From the NCBI GenBank assembly GCA_019359115.1, contig JAHHHW010000096.1, forward strand, positions 1 to 64,000: DNA of 64,000 nucleotides, written 5' to 3'. Positions within the stretch are counted from its first letter, which is position 1; every line of letters starts with the position of its first letter. Made by a program: the position numbers and the translations under genes. The notes under the pieces are model-generated. The model was given only the letters and a program-made list of their open reading frames with translations, was not told the origin of the DNA and ran no database searches. Origin of the DNA: Pelatocladus maniniholoensis HA4357-MV3 (lineage in GTDB: Bacteria > Cyanobacteriota > Cyanobacteriia > Cyanobacteriales > Nostocaceae). Below, piece after piece: positions 1 to 9,853 of the stretch.

Positions 1-2
1 CC

Positions 3-146
3 TCATACATCTTCTCCTTCTCTTTCGGGGTGAAAAGAATCAGTCCTAGATGCAATCGTCGCCGCCCGTCTTATATCCCGACGCTCAACGAAGCGTTAGA
101 GCGCGGGACTTACGACGAAATAGTTAAAAAAATTCAAATTTGCTGA
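3..146 (+). CDS. Possible 3' end of an unidentified gene
   Basis: An open frame enters from the left edge and stops with TGA at 144-146. Its last residues (about YIPTLNEALERGTYDEIVKK) look protein-like, but the upstream part is Arg/Ser-rich and unconvincing, and I recognise no family. It may equally be non-coding DNA; the sequence upstream of the window would decide. Confidence 0.2.
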   Translation, partial: SYIFSFSFGVKRISPRCNRRRPSYIPTLNEALERGTYDEIVKKIQIC

Positions 147-216
147 TGACGAGTCTATTCGCTGGTTTGCCATTTGGCCTGTAGTAGCATCAACAGTAGG
201 AATCAGACTCGTCATC
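145..216. repeat. Perfect 12-bp inverted repeat, 48-nt loop
   Basis: GATGACGAGTCT at 145-156 is exactly reverse-complemented at 205-216, giving a possible 72-nt stem-loop just after the partial frame and before the end of petE. There is no T-run on either side, so a simple terminator is not supported. The rest of 147-327 shows nothing recognisable. Confidence 0.5.
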
Positions 217-327
217 GCATTTGAGTTATGTGTGCATTCTTTTTTAGTGTGCCGAAGCATCACTCGAAGAGTATGCCAAGTCTAGTTTTCCACAGAAGTC
301 TCTATTAAAACTCAAGTGAAGTGCTAA

Positions 328-738
328 TTATTCAACAGTTAGCTTACCAGCCATGCCAGCACCACGATGAGGCTCACAGTAGAAGGTATAGTCACCCTTG
401 GGAGCATCTGCGGGGATTGTGGTTTCATACTCTTGACCTGGACTCATGAGCAACTGCTTGTGAGTCCAAGCTTTCGCTAAATCAGCACTTTTTGACTGGC
501 CAGGATCAAATACAACATTGTGGGGAGGAACTTTGTTGTTTACCCATTTAATTGTGTCACCTGGCTTGACAGTCAACTTTGCAGGCTCAAACGCCAGCAT
601 TCCCTTATCACTGCCGAGTTTTACTGTATATGTATCAGCCGCAGCACTAGGAGTGAAAACAGCAAAGCTGCCAACAACTAAAAGAATTGTTAACACCGCT
701 AGACCAAAGCGACGCAAGCCGGCCGCAATTAATTTCAT
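328..738 (-). CDS. petE: Plastocyanin precursor
   Basis: Soluble copper protein of the thylakoid lumen that carries electrons from cytochrome b6f to photosystem I. The type-1 copper ligands are visible: His in PPHNVVFD and the Cys-His-Met set in [10 protein letters not shown] near the C-terminus. An N-terminal basic stretch, hydrophobic core and AAA-D site form a lumen-targeting signal peptide. I start at ATG 738 ([10 protein letters not shown]), giving 136 aa. The longer frame begins at a TTG that overlaps the ribosome-binding site GGAGAAGG (741-748), so it is unlikely. It lies downstream of psbV on the same strand, separated by a hairpin. Confidence 0.97.
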   Translation of the reverse strand: MKLIAAGLRRFGLAVLTILLVVGSFAVFTPSAAADTYTVKLGSDKGMLAFEPAKLTVKPGDTIKWVNNKVPPHNVVFDPGQSKSADLAKAWTHKQLLMSPGQEYETTIPADAPKGDYTFYCEPHRGAGMAGKLTVE

Positions 739-854
739 AGCCTTCTCCAATCAACAAGTTTTATTTTCCTCTATTCATTTTAGATAAAATTAACGCCAAA
801 TATGACAAGATGTCGTAGATGTAAATTTTTTTTGGAAAAATGGTTAAAAATATA

Positions 855-915
855 GTCATTAGTCTTTTGGTAAGTAGTCCCAATCATCTGGGGCTACTTA
901 CGAGAGGCTAATGAC
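855..915 (-). terminator. Long hairpin downstream of psbV
   Basis: Outer arms GTCATTAG (855-862) and CTAATGAC (908-915) enclose a 12-bp inner stem (870-881 with 890-901, one G-T wobble). Read on the - strand the stem is followed by a run of five T. This fits a rho-independent terminator for psbV or a processing hairpin between psbV and petE. Confidence 0.7.
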
Positions 916-963
916 TTAAAAACTCATGACTAAGAAATGATGACTATGTTAGTGACCAGGAGC

Positions 964-1455
964 TTAGTAGTAAATTTTACCGCCGCCCCACTTGATACCA
1001 ATTACTTTTGGTTGCACTAAGATATAACCAGCGATCGCTTTCAAATCATCATCAGTGAGATTTCTCATTTCTGTGAAAATATCAGCACTCTTAATGCTGG
1101 GATGTAACTCAGAAATTTCATATTCTCCATCATAGGTAGTGGGGTTTTTCATGTAATCCACTAGTCCTTCAATGTTATTACGGGGTGGTGTTGCCAATGC
1201 CAAAGCTTCAGGATCAAGTCCTACGTTCTGGTTGGTTTTGGTGACACCACCAGGGTGACACTGAGAGCAAGTATCGTTAAACAAGCGCTTGCCTTCTGTA
1301 AGCTGTTTTAGGCTGACTACAACTGTGTCACCCTTTTCATTTAACTGTACTGTGCGTGAAGCTTGATCTATCTCCACTGCTGTTGCACTACCAACAACAA
1401 ACTGAAAAGTCAGCAACACAGTAGCTACAAAAATGCCAATTAGTCTTTTTAACAT
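964..1455 (-). CDS. psbV: Cytochrome c550, photosystem II extrinsic subunit
   Basis: Lumenal haem protein that stabilises the oxygen-evolving complex of photosystem II. The 163-residue product has a signal peptide (about residues 1-26, ending at ATA before VEIDQ), the haem attachment motif CSQCH, and the PsbV C-terminus ending GGGKIYY. The length is typical. ATG 1455 is preceded by AAGGGGAAAG. petE follows on the same strand, so two photosynthetic electron-transfer proteins are neighbours, although the hairpin between them argues against full co-transcription. Confidence 0.97.
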   Translation of the reverse strand: MLKRLIGIFVATVLLTFQFVVGSATAVEIDQASRTVQLNEKGDTVVVSLKQLTEGKRLFNDTCSQCHPGGVTKTNQNVGLDPEALALATPPRNNIEGLVDYMKNPTTYDGEYEISELHPSIKSADIFTEMRNLTDDDLKAIAGYILVQPKVIGIKWGGGKIYY

Positions 1456-2068
1456 CTTTCCCCTTAAAGATTTTGACGCTCAACACAGCTAAATATCGCG
1501 ATACTCAATCTTTTGTTGTTAACTGCCAGTTGTCAATTGTTTTTTGTTTTTTGTTTGTTGTTTGTTGTTTGTTCCACCAACCACTAACAACGAACTAAAC
1601 TATATTGGTTGCAATCGGTTGCATACAGATAAAACTCCTCCTACAGGATGGATATCATCTGCTGGTATCTTTGTGATAAATAGGTTTGCACAACCCATAA
1701 AGTATCTTAACTGACAGATATAGATAAAGTCGCTGTTATACAAATATCACGTTAAGAGGCCAATTTGTTGCCTTAACTACTGGCTAGGGAGACAGGAAAA
1801 CAGATAGAAGTGTGAGTATTTTTACTGTATAAGTTGTGATCGCATTTGCATAACTTTGTTTAACGTCTAAGCGAACTCCAAAAAATATAATGATCTAAAC
1901 TACGTCTACGTTGAGAATCGTAGTTTTTTGTAATTAGGGTAAAGCGTATAACTCAGGCTAGAAGCGAATTATAAGCCCTTATATAAAACTCCAGCTTTCA
2001 AAATGGACGAGGTTTAACTCCTCCATTCAACATAACTTCTTCTTCCATGTCTGTCTTGTCCCCAATTC
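1456..2068. other. Intergenic region, no gene seen
   Basis: 613 bp upstream of psbV. It holds a T/G-rich heptamer-like tract at about 1536-1573 (units close to TTTGTTG). A 7-bp hairpin followed by six T lies at 1898-1929 and is terminator-like on the + strand, but no gene precedes it. The psbV promoter must lie in the right-adjacent part; I cannot place it confidently. Confidence 0.5.
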
Positions 2069-2899
2069 TCACCCCTTCCCTCCTGTAAAAGTCACACTTT
2101 GAATAAAGTACCGATTGAAAAAGGCATAAATAGCTAAAGCTGGCAGAGTAAACACCATTGAAGCTGCCATGATATAGTTCCAATAGCTGATGTACTGACC
2201 TTTGAAAGAATTCAAACCTAAAGGCAAGGTAAACATCTCCGGATCAAACAGTATCACCACAGGCAACAAAAAATTATTCCAACTACCCATAAAAACAAAA
2301 ATTGCCTGCGCTGCTAATGCTGGTTTTGCCAAAGGTAAAACAATACGCCAGAAAATTCCCAAAGGAGTTAACCCATCAAGCGCAGCAGCTTCCTCTAATT
2401 CTTTAGGAAAGTTAACAAAAAACTGCCGCATCATAAAAATGAAAGTGGCATTCACCATACTAGGGACAATCATCCCTTGATAAGAATTTAGCCAACCGAA
2501 AGCTTTTAAAATCAAAAATGTTGGAATTAGTGTAATTTGTGCTGGTACTGCTAGTACTGCCAAAATCAGTAAAAACCAAAAATGTCTACCTCGAAACCGC
2601 AACCTCGCTAGGGCGTAACCAGCCATTGAATTGAACAGCAAGTTTAAAATAGTGACGCAAACGGCAATAACTACACTATTGAACAACCAACGCAGAAATA
2701 GCGGTTCTTGCAGAAAAATTTGCTTATAGTTGTCAAGAGTAAAGTTTTTGGGCAAAAAATTAACTTCGCCGCTAACTATTTCAGACAGGGGTTTAAAGGA
2801 TGCCGAAAGCGCCCACAAAAAAGGGATGATGGTAATAACAGCGTACAGTGTCAACAGGACATACAATAGTCCTTTTCCTATTGGTAAAGAAAGTTTCAT
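2069..2899 (-). CDS. Carbohydrate ABC transporter permease (MalG/LacG type)
   Basis: Inner-membrane permease of a CUT1-type sugar importer. The 276-residue protein has about six membrane segments and the EAA loop (EAAALDGLTPLGIFWRIVLP) that docks on the ATPase. Normally it pairs with a MalF/LacF-type permease and a binding protein encoded next to it. Here the 326 bp upstream are empty and the next gene is SulP on the other strand, so it is an orphan permease whose partners must be elsewhere. Substrate unknown. Confidence 0.9.
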   Translation of the reverse strand: MKLSLPIGKGLLYVLLTLYAVITIIPFLWALSASFKPLSEIVSGEVNFLPKNFTLDNYKQIFLQEPLFLRWLFNSVVIAVCVTILNLLFNSMAGYALARLRFRGRHFWFLLILAVLAVPAQITLIPTFLILKAFGWLNSYQGMIVPSMVNATFIFMMRQFFVNFPKELEEAAALDGLTPLGIFWRIVLPLAKPALAAQAIFVFMGSWNNFLLPVVILFDPEMFTLPLGLNSFKGQYISYWNYIMAASMVFTLPALAIYAFFNRYFIQSVTFTGGKG

Positions 2900-3225
2900 A
2901 GACTAATCTTGAGAAAATATATTACTAGAGTTTATACGGTCAATATCAATGCCTCACAAAAACTTTATACATGCCGATAACAGTATGAAGATGAAATCAA
3001 AATCATAATTGCTTGACAAATAAATCTGAAATATGTGGCTTTAATGGTGTAAAAATAGCTTAGTTTTGATTTTTGTCTAATACTAATGCACTTGCTTCCC
3101 ATAGCTTCATACAGATCTATCAGACGCTTGATGATGATATCTGCATTAATTGCATTTTTGAAGCAATTAATTTTGAATTTGCCAATCAGTAGCTACATAG
3201 CCATACCACAGTAGCAGGGTTAAAC
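2900..3225. promoter_or_regulatory. Divergent intergenic region, permease / SulP
   Basis: 326 bp between the starts of two divergent genes, so both promoters should be here. The DNA is AT-rich. I see no clear operator, tandem repeat or small ORF. Confidence 0.4.
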
Positions 3226-4764
3226 ATGCTTTTCAATCGACGAGAAAACGCTAAAAAAAAACAGAGGACTAAAGTTCAATTCTTGCAGATAAAAATAACG
3301 AATAATCTGCATCTATCTAAAATCAAAACCGAGGTACTTGCAGGTGCAACAGTAGCATTAGCACTGATTCCAGAATCTTTAGCATTTGCTGCGATCGCCA
3401 AAGTTAACCCAATGGTAGCACTCTATACATCTTTTTGTATGGCAGTGGTTATTTCCTTGGTAGGAGGACGCCCAGCCATGATATCAGCAGCGACTGGCTC
3501 AATGGCGTTACTGATGACAACATTGGTTGAAAAGCATGGAATAGAATATTTATTTGCTGCTACCATTCTGACAGGAATTATTCAATTTTTGATTGGGGTT
3601 TTGAAGTTAGAAAGATTCTTCAGTTTTATTCCTCAATCTGCCATTGCTGGATTTGTTAATGCTCTAGGAATTCTAATTTTTACTGCTCAGTTAAGGCTAT
3701 TTGCTGGGGAACCTTGGCAAATGTATGTGATGGTAGCCGTTACACTGGCGATTGTCTACTTATTCCCCCGTCTGATAAAGAGCATTCCTTCACCACTTAT
3801 AGCAATTGTTGCTATGACCATTGTCGCGATCGCCACGGATTTGGATATTCGTAGAGTCGGAGACATTGGAGAAATTACACGCAACTTACCTGTGTTACAC
3901 ATACCCCAGGTTAGTTTCTCCCTAGAAACACTCATGATTATCCTACCTTACTCACTAACGTTAGCGATCGTAGGACTGTTAGAATCATTGTTAACAGCCG
4001 CCTTGGTCGATGAACTAACTGACACTCGCACTTCCAAGAATCGAGAAACAAAAGGTCAGGGAATAGCTAATGCAGTTACTGGTTTAATGGGTGGGATGGC
4101 AGGCTGTGGTATGGTGGGACAATCTGTCATCAATACTAGATGTGGTGCTAAAGGACGTTTGTCTACCTTTGTTGCTGGTGCGTTTTTGCTGTTTTCTATG
4201 TTCGTAATGCGCGATATTGTACAGCAAATTCCCATGGCAGCATTGGTTGGTGTGATGATTATGGTGTCCTTTGAAACATTTGACTGGAAGTCTTTGAAGG
4301 TATTACGAAAGACACCACTACCAGAAGCATTAGTAATGCCTTTTACAGTCATAGTAGCACTAGTCACACACGACTTAGCCCAAGGTGTATTAGCAGGGGT
4401 AATTCTGAACTTATTAATATTTGGTTGGCAAGTAGCTCAAATTCGGACTACACTCAGCATTGATCGTAATGAGAACAGAGTGTATTACATTCACGGTCAA
4501 TTGTTCTTTGGTTCCGCGAACCAGTTTGTAGAGTTGTTTGAATACACTACAGATACAGACAAAGTAATCATTGATTTTCATCGTTCCCATGTATGGGATC
4601 AGGCCGCAGCCAATGCGATCGCCAAGGTAGTAAGCAAATATCATCGCCTCAATAAGCATGTCACCATCGTTGGGCTAAACCATGATAGCCACACAACCGT
4701 TCATAAATCTAGAGTCCCAGAAGGAGACAAAGGTGCAGGGAGCAGGGATCGGGGAATGGGATGA
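3226..4764 (+). CDS. SulP-family inorganic anion transporter with STAS domain
   Basis: Membrane carrier for sulfate, bicarbonate or related anions. Residues about 30-400 contain 10-12 hydrophobic segments, with the SulP signature in the first helices (ALIPESLAFAAIAKVNP). A C-terminal STAS domain covers about 415-495 (IDFHRSHVWDQAAANAI). It is shorter than and different from typical BicA, so the substrate is open. The last dozen residues (about GAGSRDRGMG) are encoded by an intergenic-type GGGATCGGGG repeat and look like a 3' extension rather than family sequence. Confidence 0.9.
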   Translation: MLFNRRENAKKKQRTKVQFLQIKITNNLHLSKIKTEVLAGATVALALIPESLAFAAIAKVNPMVALYTSFCMAVVISLVGGRPAMISAATGSMALLMTTLVEKHGIEYLFAATILTGIIQFLIGVLKLERFFSFIPQSAIAGFVNALGILIFTAQLRLFAGEPWQMYVMVAVTLAIVYLFPRLIKSIPSPLIAIVAMTIVAIATDLDIRRVGDIGEITRNLPVLHIPQVSFSLETLMIILPYSLTLAIVGLLESLLTAALVDELTDTRTSKNRETKGQGIANAVTGLMGGMAGCGMVGQSVINTRCGAKGRLSTFVAGAFLLFSMFVMRDIVQQIPMAALVGVMIMVSFETFDWKSLKVLRKTPLPEALVMPFTVIVALVTHDLAQGVLAGVILNLLIFGWQVAQIRTTLSIDRNENRVYYIHGQLFFGSANQFVELFEYTTDTDKVIIDFHRSHVWDQAAANAIAKVVSKYHRLNKHVTIVGLNHDSHTTVHKSRVPEGDKGAGSRDRGMG

Positions 4765-4816
4765 AAAGGAAGACAAGGGAGACAAAGGACAATCCCCAAT
4801 CCCCGATCCTCTAAAT

Positions 4817-5293
4817 CTAGCTAGCTAACAGAGTTTTTTCCAGAGGAGTCCAACGGAAGGTGCGATCGCCACCTCTTTCGATGACGACTTTCACCCGTGG
4901 TTCCAGCTTGGGCAAGTTCGCTAAATATTCAAGTTCTTGGTTAGAAAGGATATAACCTTCAATAATCCACAACACCAATCCTTTAGATTTTGGTGGTAAC
5001 TGCTCTAGCTGATAGTTGACAATTGGTGGTACATAATACACATAACCAACTGCGGCCCCACTACCAGTACTTTTTTTACCAAGATGTGCAGGTCGAACTC
5101 CATGAACACCTGTGAGATAAGCAGCTAAATCACCTAGCCCTCTAGCAGTGATATTGAGAGTCATATAGCCTGCTGCACGTAGTCGGCGTCTGTAGCGACC
5201 TTCAAAACCTCCTTCTAAAGGTACGTAGACACCAAGAGCGCCATTTTTTTCTAGATCACGAATTAAAGTGTTACCAGTGGTAATTAGTGCCAT
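4817..5293 (-). CDS. ndhN: NAD(P)H-quinone oxidoreductase subunit N
   Basis: Subunit of the thylakoid NDH-1 complex, which serves cyclic electron flow and CO2 uptake. The 158-residue protein begins MALITTGNTLIRDLEK and is collinear with cyanobacterial NdhN (GFEGRYRRRLRAAGY; WIIEGYILSNQELEYL). It is transcribed divergently from the ribosomal cluster, with about 970 bp between them. Confidence 0.95.
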   Translation of the reverse strand: MALITTGNTLIRDLEKNGALGVYVPLEGGFEGRYRRRLRAAGYMTLNITARGLGDLAAYLTGVHGVRPAHLGKKSTGSGAAVGYVYYVPPIVNYQLEQLPPKSKGLVLWIIEGYILSNQELEYLANLPKLEPRVKVVIERGGDRTFRWTPLEKTLLAS

Positions 5294-6264
5294 AGGTTTT
5301 CGTCTTGTCCGACTTAGATATCTCTATTATTCACTTTTAGTCATCAAATTAAGTTAACCGATTAACTTATGGACAGGATAAGTTAAGTCGTCGAGAAGAA
5401 AGATAGCGCAAATTACGAAACCCCAAACACCTTTGAAACCCTTGTCAATGACAAATGACCAATAACCAATGACCAATTTTCAAGCTTAAAAGGGTTTGAT
5501 TAGGCGAACGCGTGGTTTTTCATCTTCATTACTTCTCATTACTATAAAAAATATTAATAGACAAAAATCAAGATTTAATTTATAATTCTAGATTGTGACC
5601 AAACTCAGGATACCACTTCGTTGTTATTGTTAGCAATAATTTAGCATTTGAAGCTAACAAGCAAAGTTCTAAACAGAATTAGCTAGCTATAATTGACAAC
5701 AGACTGGTAAACTATAAAAGCTTTCAGGTCAACGAAAACGAGTAGAGTTAAAAACTCAAACTCATTCCACTCAGTAGAACAAGTTCGCTCTTGTAATAGA
5801 GCGAAACCGCAGGCAAAACCTTAAAATATTATTTTTAAGGTGATTGGAGGGGTAGAAACTGAGCAGTGATGTTGGTTTGTAGCATGGCGTAAGTCTCAGT
5901 TACAAGGATACTGGGTAGCTTGCTGCCTAAGTCCTGCTACAAGCAAGTAAAGTGCCAGAGCAATTGCTGAGATAGAAGCATTGTTGCACAAAGCTCCAAA
6001 GCCTTGTATTAAACCCAAACAATGTACTTTCCTCTATGGAAAGTGTTTTGCTAGTTCTAATCACGTGTAAGTGAAAGCAAACGGATTCACATCATAAGTA
6101 GGGATACTTGATGAAAGACCGGGTAAGTTGGAACCGCCTACCTAAGCCGTTCCTGACTTCATAAGGTGACGCAAAATAGCGGAAAGTAGCTGATAAAGCT
6201 TCTGTACAAGTGTTCTGAAGAATCCAATTTCCCAAGAAAAAAGTAGAAAGGAGAGCCAGTAACT
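5294..6264 (+). promoter_or_regulatory. Long leader region before the S10 cluster
   Basis: 971 bp without a credible gene between ndhN and rplC. The first part is AT-rich and should hold both promoters. From about 5780 the composition becomes balanced and hairpins appear: TTCGCTC/GAGCGAA at 5784-5805, CCTTAAAA/TTTTAAGG at 5819-5840 and ACTTTCC/GGAAAGT at 6026-6044, plus several weaker pairings up to 6200. This fits a structured 5' untranslated leader of the ribosomal operon, possibly autogenously regulated. I could not match it to a known leader class. Confidence 0.45.
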
Positions 6265-6897
6265 GTGTCTGTAGGTATTCTCGGCACCAAACTGGGCATG
6301 ACCCAAATTTTTGACGACGCAGGAATAGCTATTCCTGTCACAGTCATTCAGGCGGGACCATGTACAGTTACTCAAGTTAAAACAAAACAGACCGACGGTT
6401 ACTCCGCCATCCAAGTAGGCTATGGCGAAGTTAAGCCAAAAGCGCTGAATAAACCTTTATTAGGTCATCTAGCAAAGTCTTCTGCCTCAGCATTACGTCA
6501 TTTAAATGAGTATCGTATAGATAACTCTAGTGAGTATACTCCGGGTCAAGAGATTAAAGCAGATATTTTTAGCGCAGGTCAACAAGTAGATGTCATAGGT
6601 ACAAGCATCGGTCGTGGTTTTGCAGGCAACCAAAAACGCAACAACTTCGCTCGTGGACCTATGTCGCATGGTTCTAAAAACCATAGAGCGCCTGGTTCTA
6701 CCGGTGCTGGTACAACGCCAGGTCGTGTTTATCCAGGTAAGCGGGCGCCAGGACGTTTAGGAGGTAGCCGCACCACAATCAAAAAACTTACTGTAGTGCG
6801 AGTAGACTCAGATCGCAACTTGTTGCTAATCAAGGGAGCTGTTCCTGGAAAACCTGGGTCTTTGGTAAATATTGTGCCTGCCAAGGTAGTTGGTTAG
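6265..6897 (+). CDS. rplC: 50S ribosomal protein L3
   Basis: Early-assembly protein of the large subunit that contacts 23S rRNA near the peptidyl transferase centre. It has 210 residues and begins [15 protein letters not shown]. The extended loop motif [15 protein letters not shown] includes the Gln/His-rich region of the family. The start is GTG 6265, with AAAGGAG at 6247-6253. It is the first gene of the cluster because cyanobacteria keep rpsJ elsewhere. Confidence 0.98.
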   Translation: MSVGILGTKLGMTQIFDDAGIAIPVTVIQAGPCTVTQVKTKQTDGYSAIQVGYGEVKPKALNKPLLGHLAKSSASALRHLNEYRIDNSSEYTPGQEIKADIFSAGQQVDVIGTSIGRGFAGNQKRNNFARGPMSHGSKNHRAPGSTGAGTTPGRVYPGKRAPGRLGGSRTTIKKLTVVRVDSDRNLLLIKGAVPGKPGSLVNIVPAKVVG

Positions 6898-7048
6898 TTA
6901 TTAGTCATTAGTCATTAGTGACTAACAAAAGACAAATGACAAAACCCTTACGGGTACTCTGTGAGAAGCCGCTTACGCGTCTACGCCAGTTGCTCATGGG
7001 GAAAACCCCCAGACCGCGCTGGCTCACAAATGACAAAGGACATTAAAA
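6898..7048. repeat. rplC-rplD spacer with repeat arms
   Basis: Contains GTCATTA heptamers followed by AAATGAC-type units that can pair with them. A second inverted element follows (GTGAGAAGCCGC... to ...GGCTCAC, about 6960-7026). Ribosomal genes are usually packed tightly, so this 151-bp gap looks inserted. Confidence 0.6.
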
Positions 7049-7681
7049 ATGTTTGAATGTGTAGTCAAAAATTGGCAGGGAGAACAAGTCGGGCAAAAAA
7101 GCTTTGATTTGCAAGTTGCCAAAGAAAAAACAGCGTCTCATGTTGTGCATAGAGCCTTGGTTAGACAAATGGCTAATGCTCGTCAAGGGACGGCCAGCAC
7201 GAAAACCCGCTCTGAAGTCAGAGGCGGTGGTCGCAAACCTTGGCGGCAAAAAGGTACTGGTCGAGCGCGTGCAGGATCTATTCGTTCTCCACTGTGGCGT
7301 GGTGGCGGTGTCATTTTTGGACCCAAACCCAAAGACTATGAAATTAAGATGAACCGCAAAGAGCGGAAGTTAGCATTGCGGACAGCCTTTGCTGGTCGCG
7401 TTGATGACTTAATTGTGGTAGAAGAATTTAGCGAACAGCTACAGCGTCCTAAGACCAAAGAATTAGTGTCAGCGATCGCCCGTTGGGGTGTCGAGCCAGA
7501 AAGTAATACACTGTTAGTTTTGTCCGAGAAAAGCGAAAACGTAATCTTGTCAGCCCGTAACGTTGAGAATCTCAAACTCATAGCTGCTGATAACCTCAAC
7601 GTTTACGATTTACTCAACGCAGACAAAATCATTCTTACCGCATCAGCTCTAGAAAAAATTCAGGAGGTCTACAGTGCCTAA
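7049..7681 (+). CDS. rplD: 50S ribosomal protein L4
   Basis: Large-subunit protein whose loop lines the exit tunnel. In E. coli it is also the repressor of the S10 operon. 210 residues with the tunnel-loop motif [18 protein letters not shown] at about 55-72. The frame overlaps the start of rplW by 8 bp, indicating translational coupling. Confidence 0.98.
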   Translation: MFECVVKNWQGEQVGQKSFDLQVAKEKTASHVVHRALVRQMANARQGTASTKTRSEVRGGGRKPWRQKGTGRARAGSIRSPLWRGGGVIFGPKPKDYEIKMNRKERKLALRTAFAGRVDDLIVVEEFSEQLQRPKTKELVSAIARWGVEPESNTLLVLSEKSENVILSARNVENLKLIAADNLNVYDLLNADKIILTASALEKIQEVYSA

Positions 7682-7988
7682 CTTCGACCCCCGCAAACTC
7701 CCTGACCTAGTGCGTCGCCCCATTGTGACTGAAAAGGCGACCATACTCATGGAGCAAAATAAATATACTTTTGAAGTCTCTCCCAAAGCGACCAAGCCAG
7801 AAATAAAAGCGGCAATAGAGACTCTATTTGAGGTCAAAGTAGTACAAGTAAATACCAGTAATAGTCCCCGCAAAAAGCGTCGCGTCGGCAGATTTATTGG
7901 TTTCAAACCCCAATACAAGCGAGCCATTGTCACAGTGGCCACTGGGGATGAAGACAAGATCAGACAAATTCTATTCCCCGAACTCTAA
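7674..7988 (+). CDS. rplW: 50S ribosomal protein L23
   Basis: Protein at the tunnel exit that serves as docking site for trigger factor and SRP. 104 residues, beginning [20 protein letters not shown], with the basic loop RKKRRVGRF. The start is GTG 7674 inside the end of rplD, preceded by AGGAGG (about 7663-7668). Confidence 0.98.
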   Translation: MPNFDPRKLPDLVRRPIVTEKATILMEQNKYTFEVSPKATKPEIKAAIETLFEVKVVQVNTSNSPRKKRRVGRFIGFKPQYKRAIVTVATGDEDKIRQILFPEL

Positions 7989-8145
7989 GAATTTTAGATT
8001 TTGGATTTTGGATTTTAGATTGAGGTAATTAGTGGGTGACAAAGATTGTTGTAATTGAATTGGTACTCACTAATTCCAAAATTAAAATCCAAAATCAAAG
8101 ATTCTAAATCCAAAATCCACGCCTCCAAAATCCAAAATATAAATT
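7989..8145. repeat. rplW-rplB spacer, opposing TTTTGGA / TCCAAAA arms
   Basis: A left arm of TTTTAGA/TTTTGGA heptamers (about 7992-8020) faces a right arm of TCCAAAA units (about 8074-8140). RNA from this 157-bp gap could fold into a long imperfect hairpin. Confidence 0.6.
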
Positions 8146-9009
8146 ATGGGTACTCGTTCTTATCGCCCTTATACCCCCAGTACTCGCCAGGTCACGATTT
8201 CCGACTTTGCAGAAATTACTAAAACTGAGCCGGAAAAATCTCTAACTAAATTTGTACATCGTGCCAAAGGCCGCAATAACCAAGGGCGGATAACCAGCCG
8301 CTTTCGGGGGGGCGGACACAAGCGGCTTTACCGCATGATCGACTTCAAACGCAATAAACGTGATATTCCCGCAGAAGTCATCGCAATTGAATACGATCCT
8401 AACCGTAACGCCCGCATCGCGCTTTTACAGTACCAAGACGGCGAAAAGCGTTATATTCTCCAACCCAATGGTTTAAAAGTTGGGACAACAGTAATTGCTA
8501 GTGTCAATGCTCCCATTGAAGATGGGAACGCCTTACCTTTGTCAAACATTCCTTTAGGTACAAGCGTTCACAACGTTGAGTTGACTCCTGGTAAAGGTGG
8601 TCAAATCGTTCGCTCTGCTGGAGCAACTGCTCAAGTCGTAGCCAAAGAAGGTAATTATGTCTCCCTGAAGTTGCCTTCAGGAGAAGTCCGCATGATTCGC
8701 CGGGAATGCTATGCCACTATTGGGCAAGTCGGTAACGTAGACGCCAGAAACTTGAGTGCAGGTAAAGCAGGTAGAAATCGCTGGAAAGGTCGCCGTCCTC
8801 ATGTCAGAGGTAGCGTCATGAACCCAGTTGATCACCCCCACGGCGGTGGAGAGGGTCGCGCCCCCATCGGTCGCTCTGGGCCTGTTACTCCTTGGGGTAA
8901 ACCAGCATTGGGTCTGAAGACACGTAAACCCAAAAAACAAAGTAGCAAGTTGATTGTGCGTCGTCGCCGTAAATCTTCTAAACGCGGACGCGGTGGTCGT
9001 GAAAGCTAA
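8146..9009 (+). CDS. rplB: 50S ribosomal protein L2
   Basis: Large-subunit protein required for subunit association and peptidyl transfer. 287 residues, with the conserved C-terminal motif [14 protein letters not shown] containing the functionally important His, and a lysine/arginine-rich tail. The family start [15 protein letters not shown] is present. Confidence 0.98.
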   Translation: MGTRSYRPYTPSTRQVTISDFAEITKTEPEKSLTKFVHRAKGRNNQGRITSRFRGGGHKRLYRMIDFKRNKRDIPAEVIAIEYDPNRNARIALLQYQDGEKRYILQPNGLKVGTTVIASVNAPIEDGNALPLSNIPLGTSVHNVELTPGKGGQIVRSAGATAQVVAKEGNYVSLKLPSGEVRMIRRECYATIGQVGNVDARNLSAGKAGRNRWKGRRPHVRGSVMNPVDHPHGGGEGRAPIGRSGPVTPWGKPALGLKTRKPKKQSSKLIVRRRRKSSKRGRGGRES

Positions 9010-9090
9010 TGCTAAGGGGTAATAGGTAATGGGTTAATTACTAATTACCAATTACCAATCACCAATTACCAATTACCAATTACCAAAACT
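9010..9090. repeat. rplB-rpsS spacer, GGTAATG / AATTACC arms
   Basis: A left arm with GGTAATAGGTAATGGG faces a right arm of repeated AATTACC units, again able to form a stem-loop between two cistrons. Confidence 0.6.
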
Positions 9091-9366
9091 ATGGGTCGTT
9101 CTCTTAAAAAAGGTCCTTTTGTAGCAGATCATTTGTTAAGCAAAATTGAGAAGCTTAACGATAGCAATAGAAAAGAAGTGATCAAAACCTGGTCACGAGC
9201 TTCCACAATTCTACCGGAAATGGTTGGTCATACCATTGCTGTTCATAACGGACGGCAGCATGTACCCGTTTTCATCAGCGACCAAATGGTGGGACATAAG
9301 CTGGGCGAATTTGCTCCCACACGCACTTTTAGAGGTCACGCCAAAGATAAAAAAGCAGGTAGGTAG
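9091..9366 (+). CDS. rpsS: 30S ribosomal protein S19
   Basis: Head protein of the small subunit that binds with S13 near the A/P-site tRNAs. 91 residues, normal length, with [16 protein letters not shown] at the start and [16 protein letters not shown] near the C-terminus. It lies in the conserved rplB-rpsS-rplV order. Confidence 0.98.
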   Translation: MGRSLKKGPFVADHLLSKIEKLNDSNRKEVIKTWSRASTILPEMVGHTIAVHNGRQHVPVFISDQMVGHKLGEFAPTRTFRGHAKDKKAGR

Positions 9367-9442
9367 TTTGTCTTTAGTCATTTGTCTTTGTAAATGACGA
9401 ATGACAAATTGCAAATGACAAATGACAAAAACGGAGAAAACT

Positions 9443-9805
9443 ATGGATGTTGATACTACTAATGAAGTAAAAGCGATCGCCCGTTACATACGCATGTCTC
9501 CTTATAAAGTGCGTCGGGTACTCGATCAAATTCGTGGGCGATCTTATCGAGAAGCACTAATCATTCTGGAATTTATGCCCTATCGTGCTTGTGAACCAGT
9601 ATTGAAGGTTCTCAGAAGTGCTGCTGCTAATGCAGAGCATAATGAAGGATTGGACAGAGCTGATCTAGTAATCACTAAGGCCCATGCAGACCAAGGACCA
9701 GTACTGAAACGGTTTCAACCAAGGGCGCAAGGTCGAGCGTACCAGATTCGCAAACCAACATGTCATATTACAGTCGCTGTTGCTCCAGGAGCCTCAGCGC
9801 AATAA
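9443..9805 (+). CDS. rplV: 50S ribosomal protein L22
   Basis: Tunnel-lining protein of the large subunit. It contains [20 protein letters not shown] and the C-terminal hairpin motif [16 protein letters not shown]. The longest frame starts at 9422, but that ATG lies in an AAATGAC repeat. The in-frame ATG at 9443 has a well-placed GGAG (9433-9436), so I take 9443 (120 aa, [11 protein letters not shown]). The first 21 bp of the longer frame are probably repeat-derived. Confidence 0.95.
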   Translation: MDVDTTNEVKAIARYIRMSPYKVRRVLDQIRGRSYREALIILEFMPYRACEPVLKVLRSAAANAEHNEGLDRADLVITKAHADQGPVLKRFQPRAQGRAYQIRKPTCHITVAVAPGASAQ

Positions 9806-9853
9806 GTGCTTACACCGATAGCTTAAAGCCAGAAATTTTAGAGGAAAGCATTT

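Noticed and set aside
5780-6264. Group I or II intron, tmRNA or RNase P RNA in the rplC leader
   Set aside because: None of the diagnostic core sequences is recognisable, and no exon is interrupted.
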